From Heterostelium album PN500 (Eukaryota; Evosea; Eumycetozoa; Acytosteliales; Acytosteliaceae), in the NCBI RefSeq assembly GCF_000004825.1, contig NW_008805085.1:682001-746000 (forward strand): a DNA stretch of 64,000 nt, read 5' to 3'. The position numbers and the translations under genes are program-made. Below, in pieces: positions 35,451 to 46,480 of this stretch. Numbering within the stretch: the stretch's first letter is position 1; each line of letters begins with the position of its first letter. The notes beneath the pieces are model-generated. The model made no database searches and was not told the origin of the DNA. It worked only from the letters and a program-made list of their open reading frames with translations.

Positions 35451-36816
35451 ATGATAGAAACTGGAAGTTTTCTGGATAGCATCGTAATTAGAGAATATCA
35501 AACAAAGGATAAGCATTGGTTATCGAAAATATGTAGATTGCCTGCCAATTGTGATATTTTTTCATTGAAAGCCTATTCTTTTTGTGAAGGTAAAATTGAT
35601 TTAATAGTAAATATGAAATACAATAAGAATTAATATTGATTTATCTATAGATTACTCAATTAGAAGAAGTATGACACAAAATGGATTTATTTGGGTTGCA
35701 GAAGATCAATCGAACCAGACAGTAGTCGGTGGTATCTGTGTATCTGAGAAACTTTTGAAAATCAATGGAAAAGAAAGAATATTTTTCTATCCTTTCGATG
35801 CATGTGTCGATCCAAAGTACAGAGCTTGCAAAGTATTAAAGAGACTATCCGATAGAGCCACCGATGTATATATGCAACACAGTGAAATGGGTCCTATCAT
35901 TTACACCTCTACCGCTTGTACCAATGGTGCAATGGGTACTTTTTATAAAGATTCAGTCATGCAAACTATGGCTCAACAAGTACAACATGCCTGGCATGTA
36001 AAAAATCCAGTAACAAACATTAACTATCCAAACGACAAGAGAATTAGAATATGGAAAGAGCGAAACCCTGATATTGTCAAAGCAAAATTCTCGATTGCTT
36101 TTCAAAACTATGAAATGGTACCAGTAGATTTTGATGATTTAATTTTAAATAGATTTTGGAAATATTCATATTTTGCTCAATACAAGGGTAAATAGAGAGT
36201 TTAAAATATTTTTAACCACAATCAATGATTATCTAACTAAGAATATTTTTATAGTAAACGATACACTTTATGAAGCATCAATTAGTATTTGGGATCAAAA
36301 TAAAGTTTGTAAATTGATAAACTTGGCACAACCCAACTCTAAAAGACAACAAAAAAACGATGAATCATTTAGCCGACTTAGTGGAAATTTCTTCCAACTA
36401 TTTGGTTGTTATTCAACCGAAAAAGATAATGATTATTTATTCACCGAACTTTTGAAATATGTTCACAATGATTGTTTTGAGGTAAGTTAAAACAAATTAA
36501 TTTATTTATTTTATTTCTAAAATATTAATTAAAATTTAATTTATAATAATAGATGGGTATTGAATATTTATTTGCTGGATTTGCCAAAACTGACCCAGCA
36601 GAGAAATATTTCCCATTATTACCGGGATTGAAGAGTCTAAAATTTCAACTTATGTTTTGCATTGGTTCTGAAGAAGAGAAGAAACTTTTGGAAATTAAAA
36701 ATCGTCCGTTCTTCCAAGATCCAAGAGACTATGGAATTCTCTTGTTGTATCAAGATGAACCAATCGCAATAGGAAACAATCCAAACGATACACAATCATT
36801 GATTGCCAAACTTTAA
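35451..36816 (+). CDS. GNAT-like N-acetyltransferase-fold protein
   Basis: Four exons, 35451-35589, 35651-36187, 36255-36481 and 36553-36816, close to 388 residues. The N-terminal 170 residues have the order of the GNAT fold: an initial strand and helix (IVIREYQTKDKHWLSKICR), a central strand pair with WVAEDQSNQTVVGGICVSE, then the acetyl-CoA-loop-like FDACVDPKYRACKVLKRLSD. In a classical enzyme that loop reads R/Q-x-x-G-x-G/A; here it is R-A-C-K-V, so cofactor binding is not assured. The C-terminal half (about 220-388) continues with strands and helices, suggesting a second, possibly degenerate GNAT-like half. I recognise no specific substrate family. It is convergent with the NAD+ synthetase gene (158 bp between stops). 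Confidence 0.6.
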
Positions 36817-36974
36817 ATAGTTTTTTTTTATTATTTCCTCCCATTTCACATATAATATAAACTATAGTTATTTATTTAATTTTTTTTTCCAAATCAAAAT
36901 AAAGACAATTTGTCTGTCGACTTTAAATAATTTTATAAAACAAACAAAAAGCTATGTACACAATTTCTTTTTCT

Positions 36975-39174
36975 TTAAAGTTGAGTTGGTAGAGGTTGTT
37001 CTTGTTTTACAGATTTACAAGAAGTGTAACGTGTTACCAACTCGTCGATCAACTTGAATTGTGAATCCCATTTGGTGTTGTAGAGGAATGGACGGTGGTC
37101 ATAACGATTGTCATCGGGTGAATATGCCTCAGCATGATAGGATGGTGTGATTGTTGTCATTTTGTGTCTATTGATGGCATAATAATAAAAGAATCGCTTC
37201 ACCTTTTCAGCCACAATCTCTGGTTTCAAATGATTCCAATCGGCTACCAAACGCTCAAACATTGTGACTGGTCCACAACGATTGATCTTTCTAAGTCTTC
37301 CAAACTCATTGAGCTCCTCGTAGGTCATACCCATATCGACCTCATCGGATTGCACATAGTTTTCAGTGGTTGGTTCCAACTCGGCGGTTGGTGTGGCCGT
37401 GAGGACATCGAGTAGAGCTGGCAGATTCTTATGTTCGGCTGCCCATTTCAAGAAGCGTTTCAAATCAACTTTGGAGATGCCACCAATTGGGTTAATGTCG
37501 GCACTCGAACAGTCATACTTGGTCATGTAGCCACGCAGACTTTCATCGACATTCGCACTGCCCAGAACAAGCAGTGAACCTTCTCTTCCAGCTTCCCAGA
37601 GCAGCAGTGTTGCCAAATGATAGGACATCACCATTCTCGCTCTGGCCTGTACGTTTTGCAATGCCAAATTCTCACGATTGCTTCCTCCCTGTACTTTGAA
37701 CTTTGGAATCTTGTTGGTTATTGTTGAGAATGCCTGTCCGAACGAGTCTGTAATCTGGTCAATCTCGACAACTTTGTGAATAGCACCGACCTGTGAAGCA
37801 ATCAGAGCAGCACGATCACGTGTCTCTTTGGAACTGTTTTTCGTTGCCAGATAGGCGGTGAAGAATATTCTGCTTGCCAACTCTTTGGCGTCGGTTGGGA
37901 TGTAGTTTTTATCGTTGGTGATTCTCTGAACATCGCGAATAACCTGCTCCGACTTTTTGCTCACATCCATCACTACCAGCTGACACATTATAGCAACGAT
38001 TGCTGCTGTTGCAGCGCTGTCAGCGCCACCCGACAATGGGAGATAGTAACCGTTCAAACCGGAACGTCTGAGGTAGTCCCACAACCAACAAGCTGGACCA
38101 TATCCAATCTCTTCAACTGGCGAAATATAGTGTATCGGGGTGACGCGGTCGAGACGCGGTGGACATTCATTCGGTGCATTCGACATACGAATGAGACAAC
38201 GCACACGAGGGAACTCCTCGGTGAGTGTTGCCTGTGAGCAACGACTCATGAAACTGGCACGGAAAGAACGCACGTCGTCGAGGTCGAGTGTGGCAATGAT
38301 GACTTCGACGTCGTTCAACGAGAACTGACTGCCCTGTGCAACGCAATCACCGTTGATCATCACCATGCAACAGCCGTCGTAGTAAAGACGTCCACCATCA
38401 CATCCCTGCTGATTGGCATACAAGTAGATTCCACCGGATTTCGAGGTGGCCGACTTTATCAGGTCGACACGTGTACACAGCTTTCTCAACTGATGATGTG
38501 AACCCGAGCCGTTTGTGATGATTTCAACGCCGTCCAGTCCCATCTCGATATGCGGTGAGTTTGGAAGGAACAGTTCCTCGCAGGTCTCCGAAGCGATCGC
38601 AGTGTCGAGCGTCGAGATGATCGCGTCACCAATCGGACAACTCTCTTGTCCCGTTATATCACTGATAGACTTTGGCAAGTAGTATGTCTCTAGAGTACGT
38701 GGTTTCAGCCACGGAGTGAACCAACGATTCTCACGATAGTTGCCATCCATTGCCAGTGCCTTTTTCGGTGTGATCAACACAATCTGTTTGTTATAGAGTA
38801 TCACTCTACAATTGTATCTAACGCCCTTATGTAAGACAGGCATTCCAACATCCACAATAATATCATTAGTCAAATCGCTATCCAACAGAGTGGCAACCGA
38901 CATCCAACTATGAATATGTGTATCTTGTTCATAGAAATGATCTTCACAACCATAACCAGAAATTTCAAGCTCTGGTCCTAATCTATATTTTGCTCTGTTT
39001 TAAAATTATATTTAAATTATATTAATAAAATATTACACCTTTTTTATTGTTGTTGTTAATATACCCATTATTTTTAGCAATCTTGATCGATTCAATAATT
39101 CTTTCTAGATTACCTTTAAAATCTAATGCCCATTGATTTAGATTACAAGTTGCGAGTGTAACTGCTTTTACCAT
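36975..39174 (-). CDS. Glutamine-dependent NAD+ synthetase
   Basis: Exons 39174-39065 and 38994-36975 encode 709 residues, the normal length for the eukaryotic enzyme (about 706 in human NADSYN1). The N-terminal nitrilase-type glutaminase domain starts [19 protein letters not shown], has the catalytic-Glu region [10 protein letters not shown] and the nucleophile Cys in [14 protein letters not shown] near residue 174, followed by [17 protein letters not shown]. The C-terminal synthetase domain has the ATP pyrophosphatase loop [14 protein letters not shown] near residue 357, and [19 protein letters not shown]. The enzyme amidates nicotinic acid adenine dinucleotide to NAD+ in the cytosol, using glutamine and ATP, the last step of the de novo and Preiss-Handler routes. 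The human gene is called NADSYN1; I give no local symbol. It shares a 390-bp divergent promoter region with the Ubl-vWA-WWE gene. Confidence 0.95.
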
Positions 39175-39564
39175 ATTTATAATAAACTATTAATTATTAC
39201 AAATACAAATAAATATATATCTAATTATTATTTATCTATTAGTTTTTGTCTTAAAAAAATATATATAAAAATTAAAAAAAATTGAAATTAATTAAAAATT
39301 TCTGATAAAAATTTGGTGTTCAACATTTTTAAAAAAAAAATCCCAAAAATGGAAAAGCTTCAAAATTTACTCTCTTCGTGGAAAATTTGATCAAGATTTT
39401 TTGATCCCTCACCTTTTATTTTAAATTCAAATTTTGTTGCTGTTATTAAATCATTTTTGTTATTAGCTTTTTTTTATTTAAAACATCATTATTATATATA
39501 TTTCTTCAATTATAAACTTTACCCGATATTTATTTTAAAATTTTTCTATTTATATAATTAGAGA
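39175..39564. promoter_or_regulatory. Shared divergent promoter region
   Basis: 390 bp of very AT-rich DNA between the start codons of the NAD+ synthetase (minus) and the Ubl-vWA-WWE protein (plus). Both promoters must lie here. No specific operator or factor motif could be identified by eye. Confidence 0.5.
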
Positions 39565-42500
39565 ATGATATTTGTATTAATTAAATCACCAAACAATGTT
39601 TTCAGTGTTCAAGTGGAGGAGAACGATACCATTTTGACATTGAGAAAGAAGGTTGCAGAGAGAACAGAGAATCTCTATCAACTCTTCCAATTCGAGTTGA
39701 ATTTCAATGGAAAGACTCTCTCTGACTCTAGCACTGTAAGTGCTGAGGGTATTCTCATGGAAACTCTTGTCGACATGGTTGTCATCAGAGAACTCAAATA
39801 CACTGTCGAATACAAATCGGCATCACATGAAATTACCATTGCCAACAATCAAGGTTTGAAAGTTGCTCATCTCATCAAGTAAGTTGGTTTTTGTTGTTGG
39901 ATTTTAAACTTTTTCCACCGATTAGTAATTTAACTTTTTTTTTTTTTTTTTTATTCAGTCATATTAAGGAGGTTTTGAAATTATCAAATGATTTGGGATT
40001 GACATTGAATAAGAAAAGGACAGAGCATTGTTTTACCAAACAATTTGTTGCAAGATGTCTTGGCAAATCATGATGTTTTGGAGTTGAATGAAGTCACCAC
40101 TCCAACTGTTGCTGGCGCTGCAGCTATGACTGATGGCGAGCGTGATTTGTTGTCCAATTTCGTTGATACTGCTGTGTCGTCGGACGTCGAGATTGTATTT
40201 GTTTTCGATACCACTGGTTCGATGTCATCGATTATCGCCAACGTCAAATCTCAGGTTGAAGCAACCATCACCAGACTCACCAAAGACATTCCAAATATCA
40301 AGATCGGTATTATGGGTTTGGGTGACTTCTGCGACGGACAAAACGTGTTGAAAACACTCGATTTGACTGATGACAAAACCAAGTTGATCAACTTTATCAA
40401 AAAGGTGCCGATGACCGGTGGTGGTGACGCCCCAGAAGCCTACGAATTCGCACTGTACATGGCCAACTCACTGTCGTGGAGCGCACACACCTCCAAAGCT
40501 TTGGTTATGATTGGAGACGAAGGTCCCCATCCACCTTCGACCACCGACCTCAAAATCAACTGGATCCAACAAGCCGATGACCTCGCTGCCAAGGGTGTCA
40601 AGATCTACGGTATCCGTGCCAAGTGTAGTCAACCGGCTTTCTACAATGAAATCGCCGAAAGAACCGGAGGTATTGCAATCGATTTCGATCGTTTCAATTT
40701 GATCACCGAAATGTTTATGGCGATCTGCTATCGTGAGACCTCTGCCAGAAAGTTCCAGGCATTCCAAAACGAGGTATTTAGCAATACCAACGGTATTCCA
40801 GTTGAGATGACTCGTATTTTCGATGATCTCAACAAAGAGAATTTCGCTCGTGAAGATAGCCATGAAATTCCAGCTGCTGCCACCACCACTACCACCACTA
40901 CAACAACTGCGGATGCCACCACTCCAGCCGCCAGCGACGCCTCTCCAAAGAAAGTATATGGACAACCTTTAACTCCATTGAAATCGACTGCTTCATGGTT
41001 CAATATCAGCGCTGACAATGGTCTTCCCAGCTACTACTTCAATTCAACAACTGGATACTTTACCACCTATAAATCAGGTACCACCGGAGTACCAACTCCA
41101 ATCTCCGCTGCTCCAAAGACTATCACTCCATTGGCTGTAACCTTTGCCAAGCCAGCTGCTCCCGCTCCAAAGAAAGCCGCTGCCAAACCAGCTCCAAAGA
41201 AGGAAAACAAGAAGAAGTTGGAGAAGGTCAAGGTTCAAATGGAGACCAGACTCAGAAAGAAGGCAAGAGAATCGCTGGACTTTATTGCCGGCTCCAAGCA
41301 GAGACAAGAGAGTTTGTTCAATCTTTTGGGTAAGGACTACACTGGTCCAACCGAACAAGAATTGGAAATGATCTTCCGTGTCTTTGATACAAACAATGAC
41401 GGTAGAATTACCGCCGCTGAACTCGGTGCCGTCTTGCAATCGATGGGTAAGCGTGCCGTCACCAAGAGAATCGACAAGATTCTCTCGGAAATCGATGAGA
41501 ATCACACTGGTTACGTTGAGATGGAAGACTTTGTTACCTACATGCAAGCCAAAGCCTACAAGAAAGCAACTCAAATGGGATTGATCGAAGAGGAATCCGA
41601 TGAAGATGAAGAGGAGGAAGAGGAAGAAGAAGAGGGTGGAGATACCGATGAAGAGATGGATGAGAAGCCAGTTCGTAAGGCAAAGAGCACCACCGCCAAG
41701 AGAAAGAGAACCACCACAACCACCACTCCAAAGAAGAAGACAACCGCCGAGAAGAAGTCACCAGCTTCCAAGGAGAAGAAAGCACCAGCTGCCACCACTA
41801 CAGCTACTCCAGCTGCTCCAACCGCTCCAGCTGCTCTCAAGAAACAGCCATCCTACTTTGGTGCACTCAAGAGAGGTGCCAGCTTGTGTCACTACTACAC
41901 TGACAATGCCGGAAAACACAACGCACTCTTGGTGTCCAATCCAGTCGGACCACAATTCGATCTTGGTCTAGACGATGCTTTCCTCGATTTCAATGTTTTG
42001 GTTCAGTTGCCAGCTGGTGATACCAAGTTGGAGAGCGTCTTGAATCAATTTGTCAAGACAAAGGGATTCAATATGACCTATGTCCACGACGACGAAAGTG
42101 TCGTCAAGCAATTAACTGGCACCACCGGTAAAGACATTGATATCTTGGTCGTTATTTCCAGTGACAATGCCTCTACCACTGCTGCCCCATCCGCTGCCTA
42201 CAACAAGGCCGTCGTCGACTTTAACCACTCTGGTAAGGGACTTTTCATCCTCTCTGACAAGTCTGCTTTCGCACAAGCCAACTCTATTGTTACCACTCTC
42301 TACGGAGAAGGATTCCAAGTAAGAGATATCGCAACTGCCGAATCAGCACCAGCTACCGAATCCGAGAAGGTCGTATTGGAATACTCTGACGGAAAGAATA
42401 CCGTCGCCAAACAATTCAAAGGACATTTGATCACCACCGGTCTGGTCAAATTGGATCAAGGTGAATCGCCATCGCAACTCTCTGGCTGTCCAACTCAATT

Positions 42501-42981
42501 GGATCCACTGGCAATCTCCTCACAAAACACCGCCACCATTCTCCACTCGAACGACACCAACCCTGATAACTATGGTCGTGTCGTAGTCGATACCTCCTAC
42601 AAGAAGATCGACGCCAACAACACCGTTGGTCACGACGATATCGAGCGTTACCTCTGCAATGTCTTGGTGTGGTTGTTGGGTATCGATCACCGTTTCAGAC
42701 ACAACTTGCCAGTCAAGGGTGGATTGCGTATGCGTGAGGTTGTCACCTGGCAATACCTCCACGGTTCATGGCTTAACTACGATCAAGAAGCCAGTAGCAT
42801 CTGTGAAGAGGCTTACCAAGATTGGAAGAAGAATCCAGGTGTCGACGTTCGTTCCGTCAAATCTGGACTCTGGTCATACCAAGTCAACTTTAAGGATCTC
42901 CTCCAAACCAATGTACTTCATTCCGCTCACACTCAACGTCCAGTTCGTCGTTTCGTCCAACAAATTGTAAACAACAACTAA
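39565..42981 (+). CDS. Tandem ubiquitin-like, vWA, EF-hand and WWE-domain protein (apparent frame slip)
   Basis: Exons 39565-39878 and 39959-42981 give about 1,111 residues after one single-base slip near 40015. Residues 1-77 read as a ubiquitin-like fold (MIFVLIKSPNNVFSVQVEEN), and about 80-160 as a second one (YTVEYKSASHEITI then VLELNEV). A vWA domain (about 180-360) has the metal-site start FVFDTTGSM and GGGDAPEA. An Ala/Thr/Pro linker precedes an EF-hand pair (about 564-638; loops DTNNDGRITAAE and DENHTGYVEMED), an acidic stretch and a Lys-rich stretch. Then comes a Rossmann-like region (about 735-1010), perhaps GATase/ThuA-like, and a C-terminal WWE-like domain (WQYLHGSWLNYDQEAS to QRPVRRF), a fold that can bind poly(ADP-ribose). 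No catalytic domain is seen; scaffold or ubiquitin/PAR-linked signalling is inference. Confidence 0.75.
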
Positions 42982-43991
42982 ATAAAACAAAAAAACAAAT
43001 GAAACAATAAAAAAAAAACAATATAAATCAAAAAAAAAAAAAAGTTAAAATGTCCTCATCATCATATTAATTATTTGTTTATTCTTTTTGAAAAAATCAG
43101 TTGTTCTGGATCCAAATATTGATCAAAATAATCTAATCAGATAACTATAAATGTTAATGATAAAGATATATAAATAATTGATAAAAACGAAACAACAGAC
43201 AAATTAATATAATTGTTAATTGCAACCTCCACAATATTATATAAATGCGGAAGTCATAAATTTATTCATATTTTTTTTTTTGTTGGTTGTTTAACCTGGT
43301 TTTTTAGTGTTGTTTGTTTATTGTTTGCCAACCTGGTTCGTTTTTTTATAAATCGAAAAAAAAATAGTTCAAAAGAAATTCATTTCACTTTTTCTCGACC
43401 CAGGGTCATCATGTAATAACAAAAACTAGTGAGAGAGGGGGTTGTTTTTATCATTGATTTTTTGCTTTTGATATTTTTCAATATTTTTTTGTCAATTCTT
43501 TTATGCACTCATTTTGACCATTAGTGTTTAGTTTTTGTTTTTTTTTTTCTATTTCCTACATTATTTTATTTATAAATATAATAATAATTTTGTTGTTGAA
43601 ACTTATTAAATATTTATTTATAACAATATAATTTATATTTATTTGTTTATTTAGTTTAGTTTTTTTGTAAGATTATTATTATTATTATTTTTGGTATGTA
43701 TTATTTCAATATTTGACCCTCTATTTTCTTTTCTTCAACACTGGGTGGCAGATATTATCAATTTTTTTTTATCAAAACAACTTCTTTTTCAATTTTTTTT
43801 AAAATTAGTTTTTTTCCAAAATTCTTTTTTTTTTTTTTTGTTAGGCTTGGTCACTATTTTTCTGTTTTTCATTACGATCATACCATTTATTTCATCATCC
43901 TACATATCTCTCTTCTTATTAATATTATTAATATTTAATCAAATTAATTAATATTTTTGTATATTAGATATATAGATAGGTTAGATATAAA
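42982..43991. other. AT-rich intergenic region before V-ATPase subunit B
   Basis: About 1 kb with long T-rich stretches (43500-43850) that read as artificial Phe-rich frames. It is probably the promoter and leader of the V-ATPase subunit B gene. Nothing else was recognised. Confidence 0.55.
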
Positions 43992-46050
43992 ATGTCATCT
44001 GCTTTTCAAGAACATGTCGCTGCTGTGACTAGAAATTACTATGTCAACCCACGTCTTGGTATGTAGATAGTTACTGATACATTTATAATGATGATTCACA
44101 GTTTAGTTTACTAATATTCAAATCTATAGACTACAGAACTGTAACTGGTGTCAATGGTCCATTGGTTATTTTGGATAACATCAAAGTAGGTCTTTAAATC
44201 AACTTTTACCACACACTTCAACAAACAAACAAACAAATACAGGAACAACAACTATTAGCTATTTTTCAACTTTCAACAATACTACTATAATTAGCAAAAG
44301 AAAGCATACAGATCTAAATATATTGTAGATATAGACACATAAAGAAAATTACATTGTTTTGATGGATTAATAGGATATTAAGTTGTTGATAGTCATTTGA
44401 ATAAAAAAAAAAAAAAAAAAAAAGGATAAAAAGATAGATATTATATTACCAGCACATCTTTTATATAGATACAATACAATACAATCAAATCTACACATTA
44501 ATTATATCAAACTATATATTGTTATTTAGATATTAATATAATTCTATTTTATTTTCATTTTTTATTTTTATTTTTAATATTTTATAGGGACCAAAGTTCT
44601 CTGAAATTGTAACTTTGACTTTGGGTGACGGTACCCAACGTAAGGGTCAAGTACTCGAAATCAGTGGTAAGAGAGCTGTCGTACAGGTTTTCGAAGGTAC
44701 CATCGGTATTGATGCCAAGCACACTCGTTGCGAGTTCTCTGGTGACATTTTGAAGATGCCAGTATCTGAGGATTCTTTGGGTCGTATTTTCAACGGTTCT
44801 GGTAAGCCAGTCGACAAGGGTCCACCAGTTTTGGCAGAAGACTATTTGGATATTCAAGGTCAACCAATCAATCCATCCGTTCGTGTCTACCCAAGAGAGA
44901 TGATTCAAACCGGTATCTCTGCTATCGACACTATGAATTCCGTAGCTCGTGGTCAAAAGATTCCAATTTTCTCTGCTGCCGGTCTTCCACACAATGAAAT
45001 TGCCGCTCAGATCTGTCGTCAAGCCGGTCTCGTCAAGCGTTCCGGTAAGGGTGTCAACGACGACCACGATGACAATTTCGCTATCGTTTTCGCAGCTATG
45101 GGTGTCAATATGGAGACTGCCTCTTTCTTCAAGCGTGACTTTGAGGAGTCTGGTTCCATGGAGAGAACTACACTCTTCCTCAATCTTGCCGATCATCCAA
45201 CCATCGAGCGTATCATTACACCACGTCTCGCCTTGACCACCGCCGAGTACTTGGCTTACCAATGCGAGAAGCACGTCTTGGTTATCTTGACTGATATGTC
45301 TTCGTATGCCGATGCGCTTCGTGAGGTATCTGCTGCTCGTGAAGAGGTGCCAGGTCGTCGTGGTTACCCAGGTTATATGTATACTGATCTTTCCACCATC
45401 TACGAACGTGCCGGTCGTATCAATGGTCGTAACGGTTCCATCACTCAAATTCCAATTTTGACTATGCCAAACGACGATATTACCCATCCAATTCCAGATC
45501 TTACTGGTTACATTACTGAGGGTCAAATCTACGTCGATCGTCAAATCAACAACAGACAAATCTACCCACCCATCAACGTATTGCCATCGCTCTCTCGTCT
45601 GATGAAGTCGGCTATTGGTGACGACATGACACGTAACGATCACTCTGAAGTTTCCAATCAAATGTATGCCAACTATGCCATCGGTAAGGACGTTCAAGCC
45701 ATGAAGGCTGTCGTTGGTGAGGAAGCTTTGTCCTCTGAAGACAGACTCTATTTGGAGTTCTTGGAGAAGTTTGAAAGTAAATTTATTGGTCAAAGCCATT
45801 ATGAGAATCGTGATATTTTCCAATCTCTAGAGTTGGGATGGAACTTGTATGTATAAAATTAATTTAATTTTATTGATCTATAATCCTCAGATTAACTAAC
45901 AATTATCATCACTTTTTTAATTCTCTATTTATTGCTTTTCATTAAAGACTTCGTACTTTCCCACCAACTATGCTCAAACGTATCACTGAGAAAACTATCA
46001 AGCAATATTACTCAAGACAAGGAGATAAAGGAACAATTGACAACAACTAA
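43992..46050 (+). CDS. vatB: Vacuolar H+-ATPase subunit B (non-catalytic nucleotide-binding subunit)
   Basis: Four exons, 43992-44058, 44130-44185, 44588-45846 and 45948-46050, close to 494 residues, the family norm. The start is [19 protein letters not shown]. Typical subunit B features are [93 protein letters not shown] and the [39 protein letters not shown] region. Subunit B sits in the V1 head with catalytic subunit A and couples ATP hydrolysis to proton pumping in the contractile vacuole and endolysosomes. Intron 2 (44186-44587, 402 nt) is several times longer than the others in the window. A 413-codon minus-strand frame mirrors exon 3 and is only a shadow of its biased codon use. Confidence 0.97.
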
Positions 46051-46480
46051 ACCAATAGTTTGCTAATATTAATTAAAAACATCATCACCATCACCATTTA
46101 ATAAATAAACAAATAAATAATATATACTTTTACTTTATATCTTTTGTTTTCTTTCTATTCATTCACTTTATTGAAATATTTGTTTTTAAATCTTTTGTTG
46201 TATCACTCAATGAAACAATCAGAGTTGGATTCATTAATATTATTGAGTTTAATTAAATAACAAAAAAAAAACAAATCTCATAACATAACATATATCCAAG
46301 TCACAGAAGTCATTAAAATAAAGTATAAAGTATTTTATAGATTAACTAGAAAAAAAGATTTATTAATAAAAAAAACTTCCACATTGTTTTTTTTTTCCAG
46401 TAAATCAAACTCTTTTATGAATTAATAAACGAAATAGTACATACTATGAACCAAAATAGATATGCAATATTTATAAATTT
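46051..46480. other. AT-rich intergenic region
   Basis: Holds the 3' end of V-ATPase subunit B and the promoter/leader of REV3, with A runs near 46260 and 46370. No other feature was seen. Confidence 0.6.

Noticed and set aside
41074-41840. Several minus-strand ORFs opposite the vWA/EF/Lys-rich region
   Set aside because: Low-complexity complements of Ala/Thr/Pro/Lys codons, with no domains.
44582-45823. 413-codon minus-strand ORF opposite V-ATPase subunit B exon 3
   Set aside because: It exactly mirrors a conserved, highly codon-biased exon. Its product is Thr/Trp/Leu-rich with no domain, so it is a codon-bias shadow.
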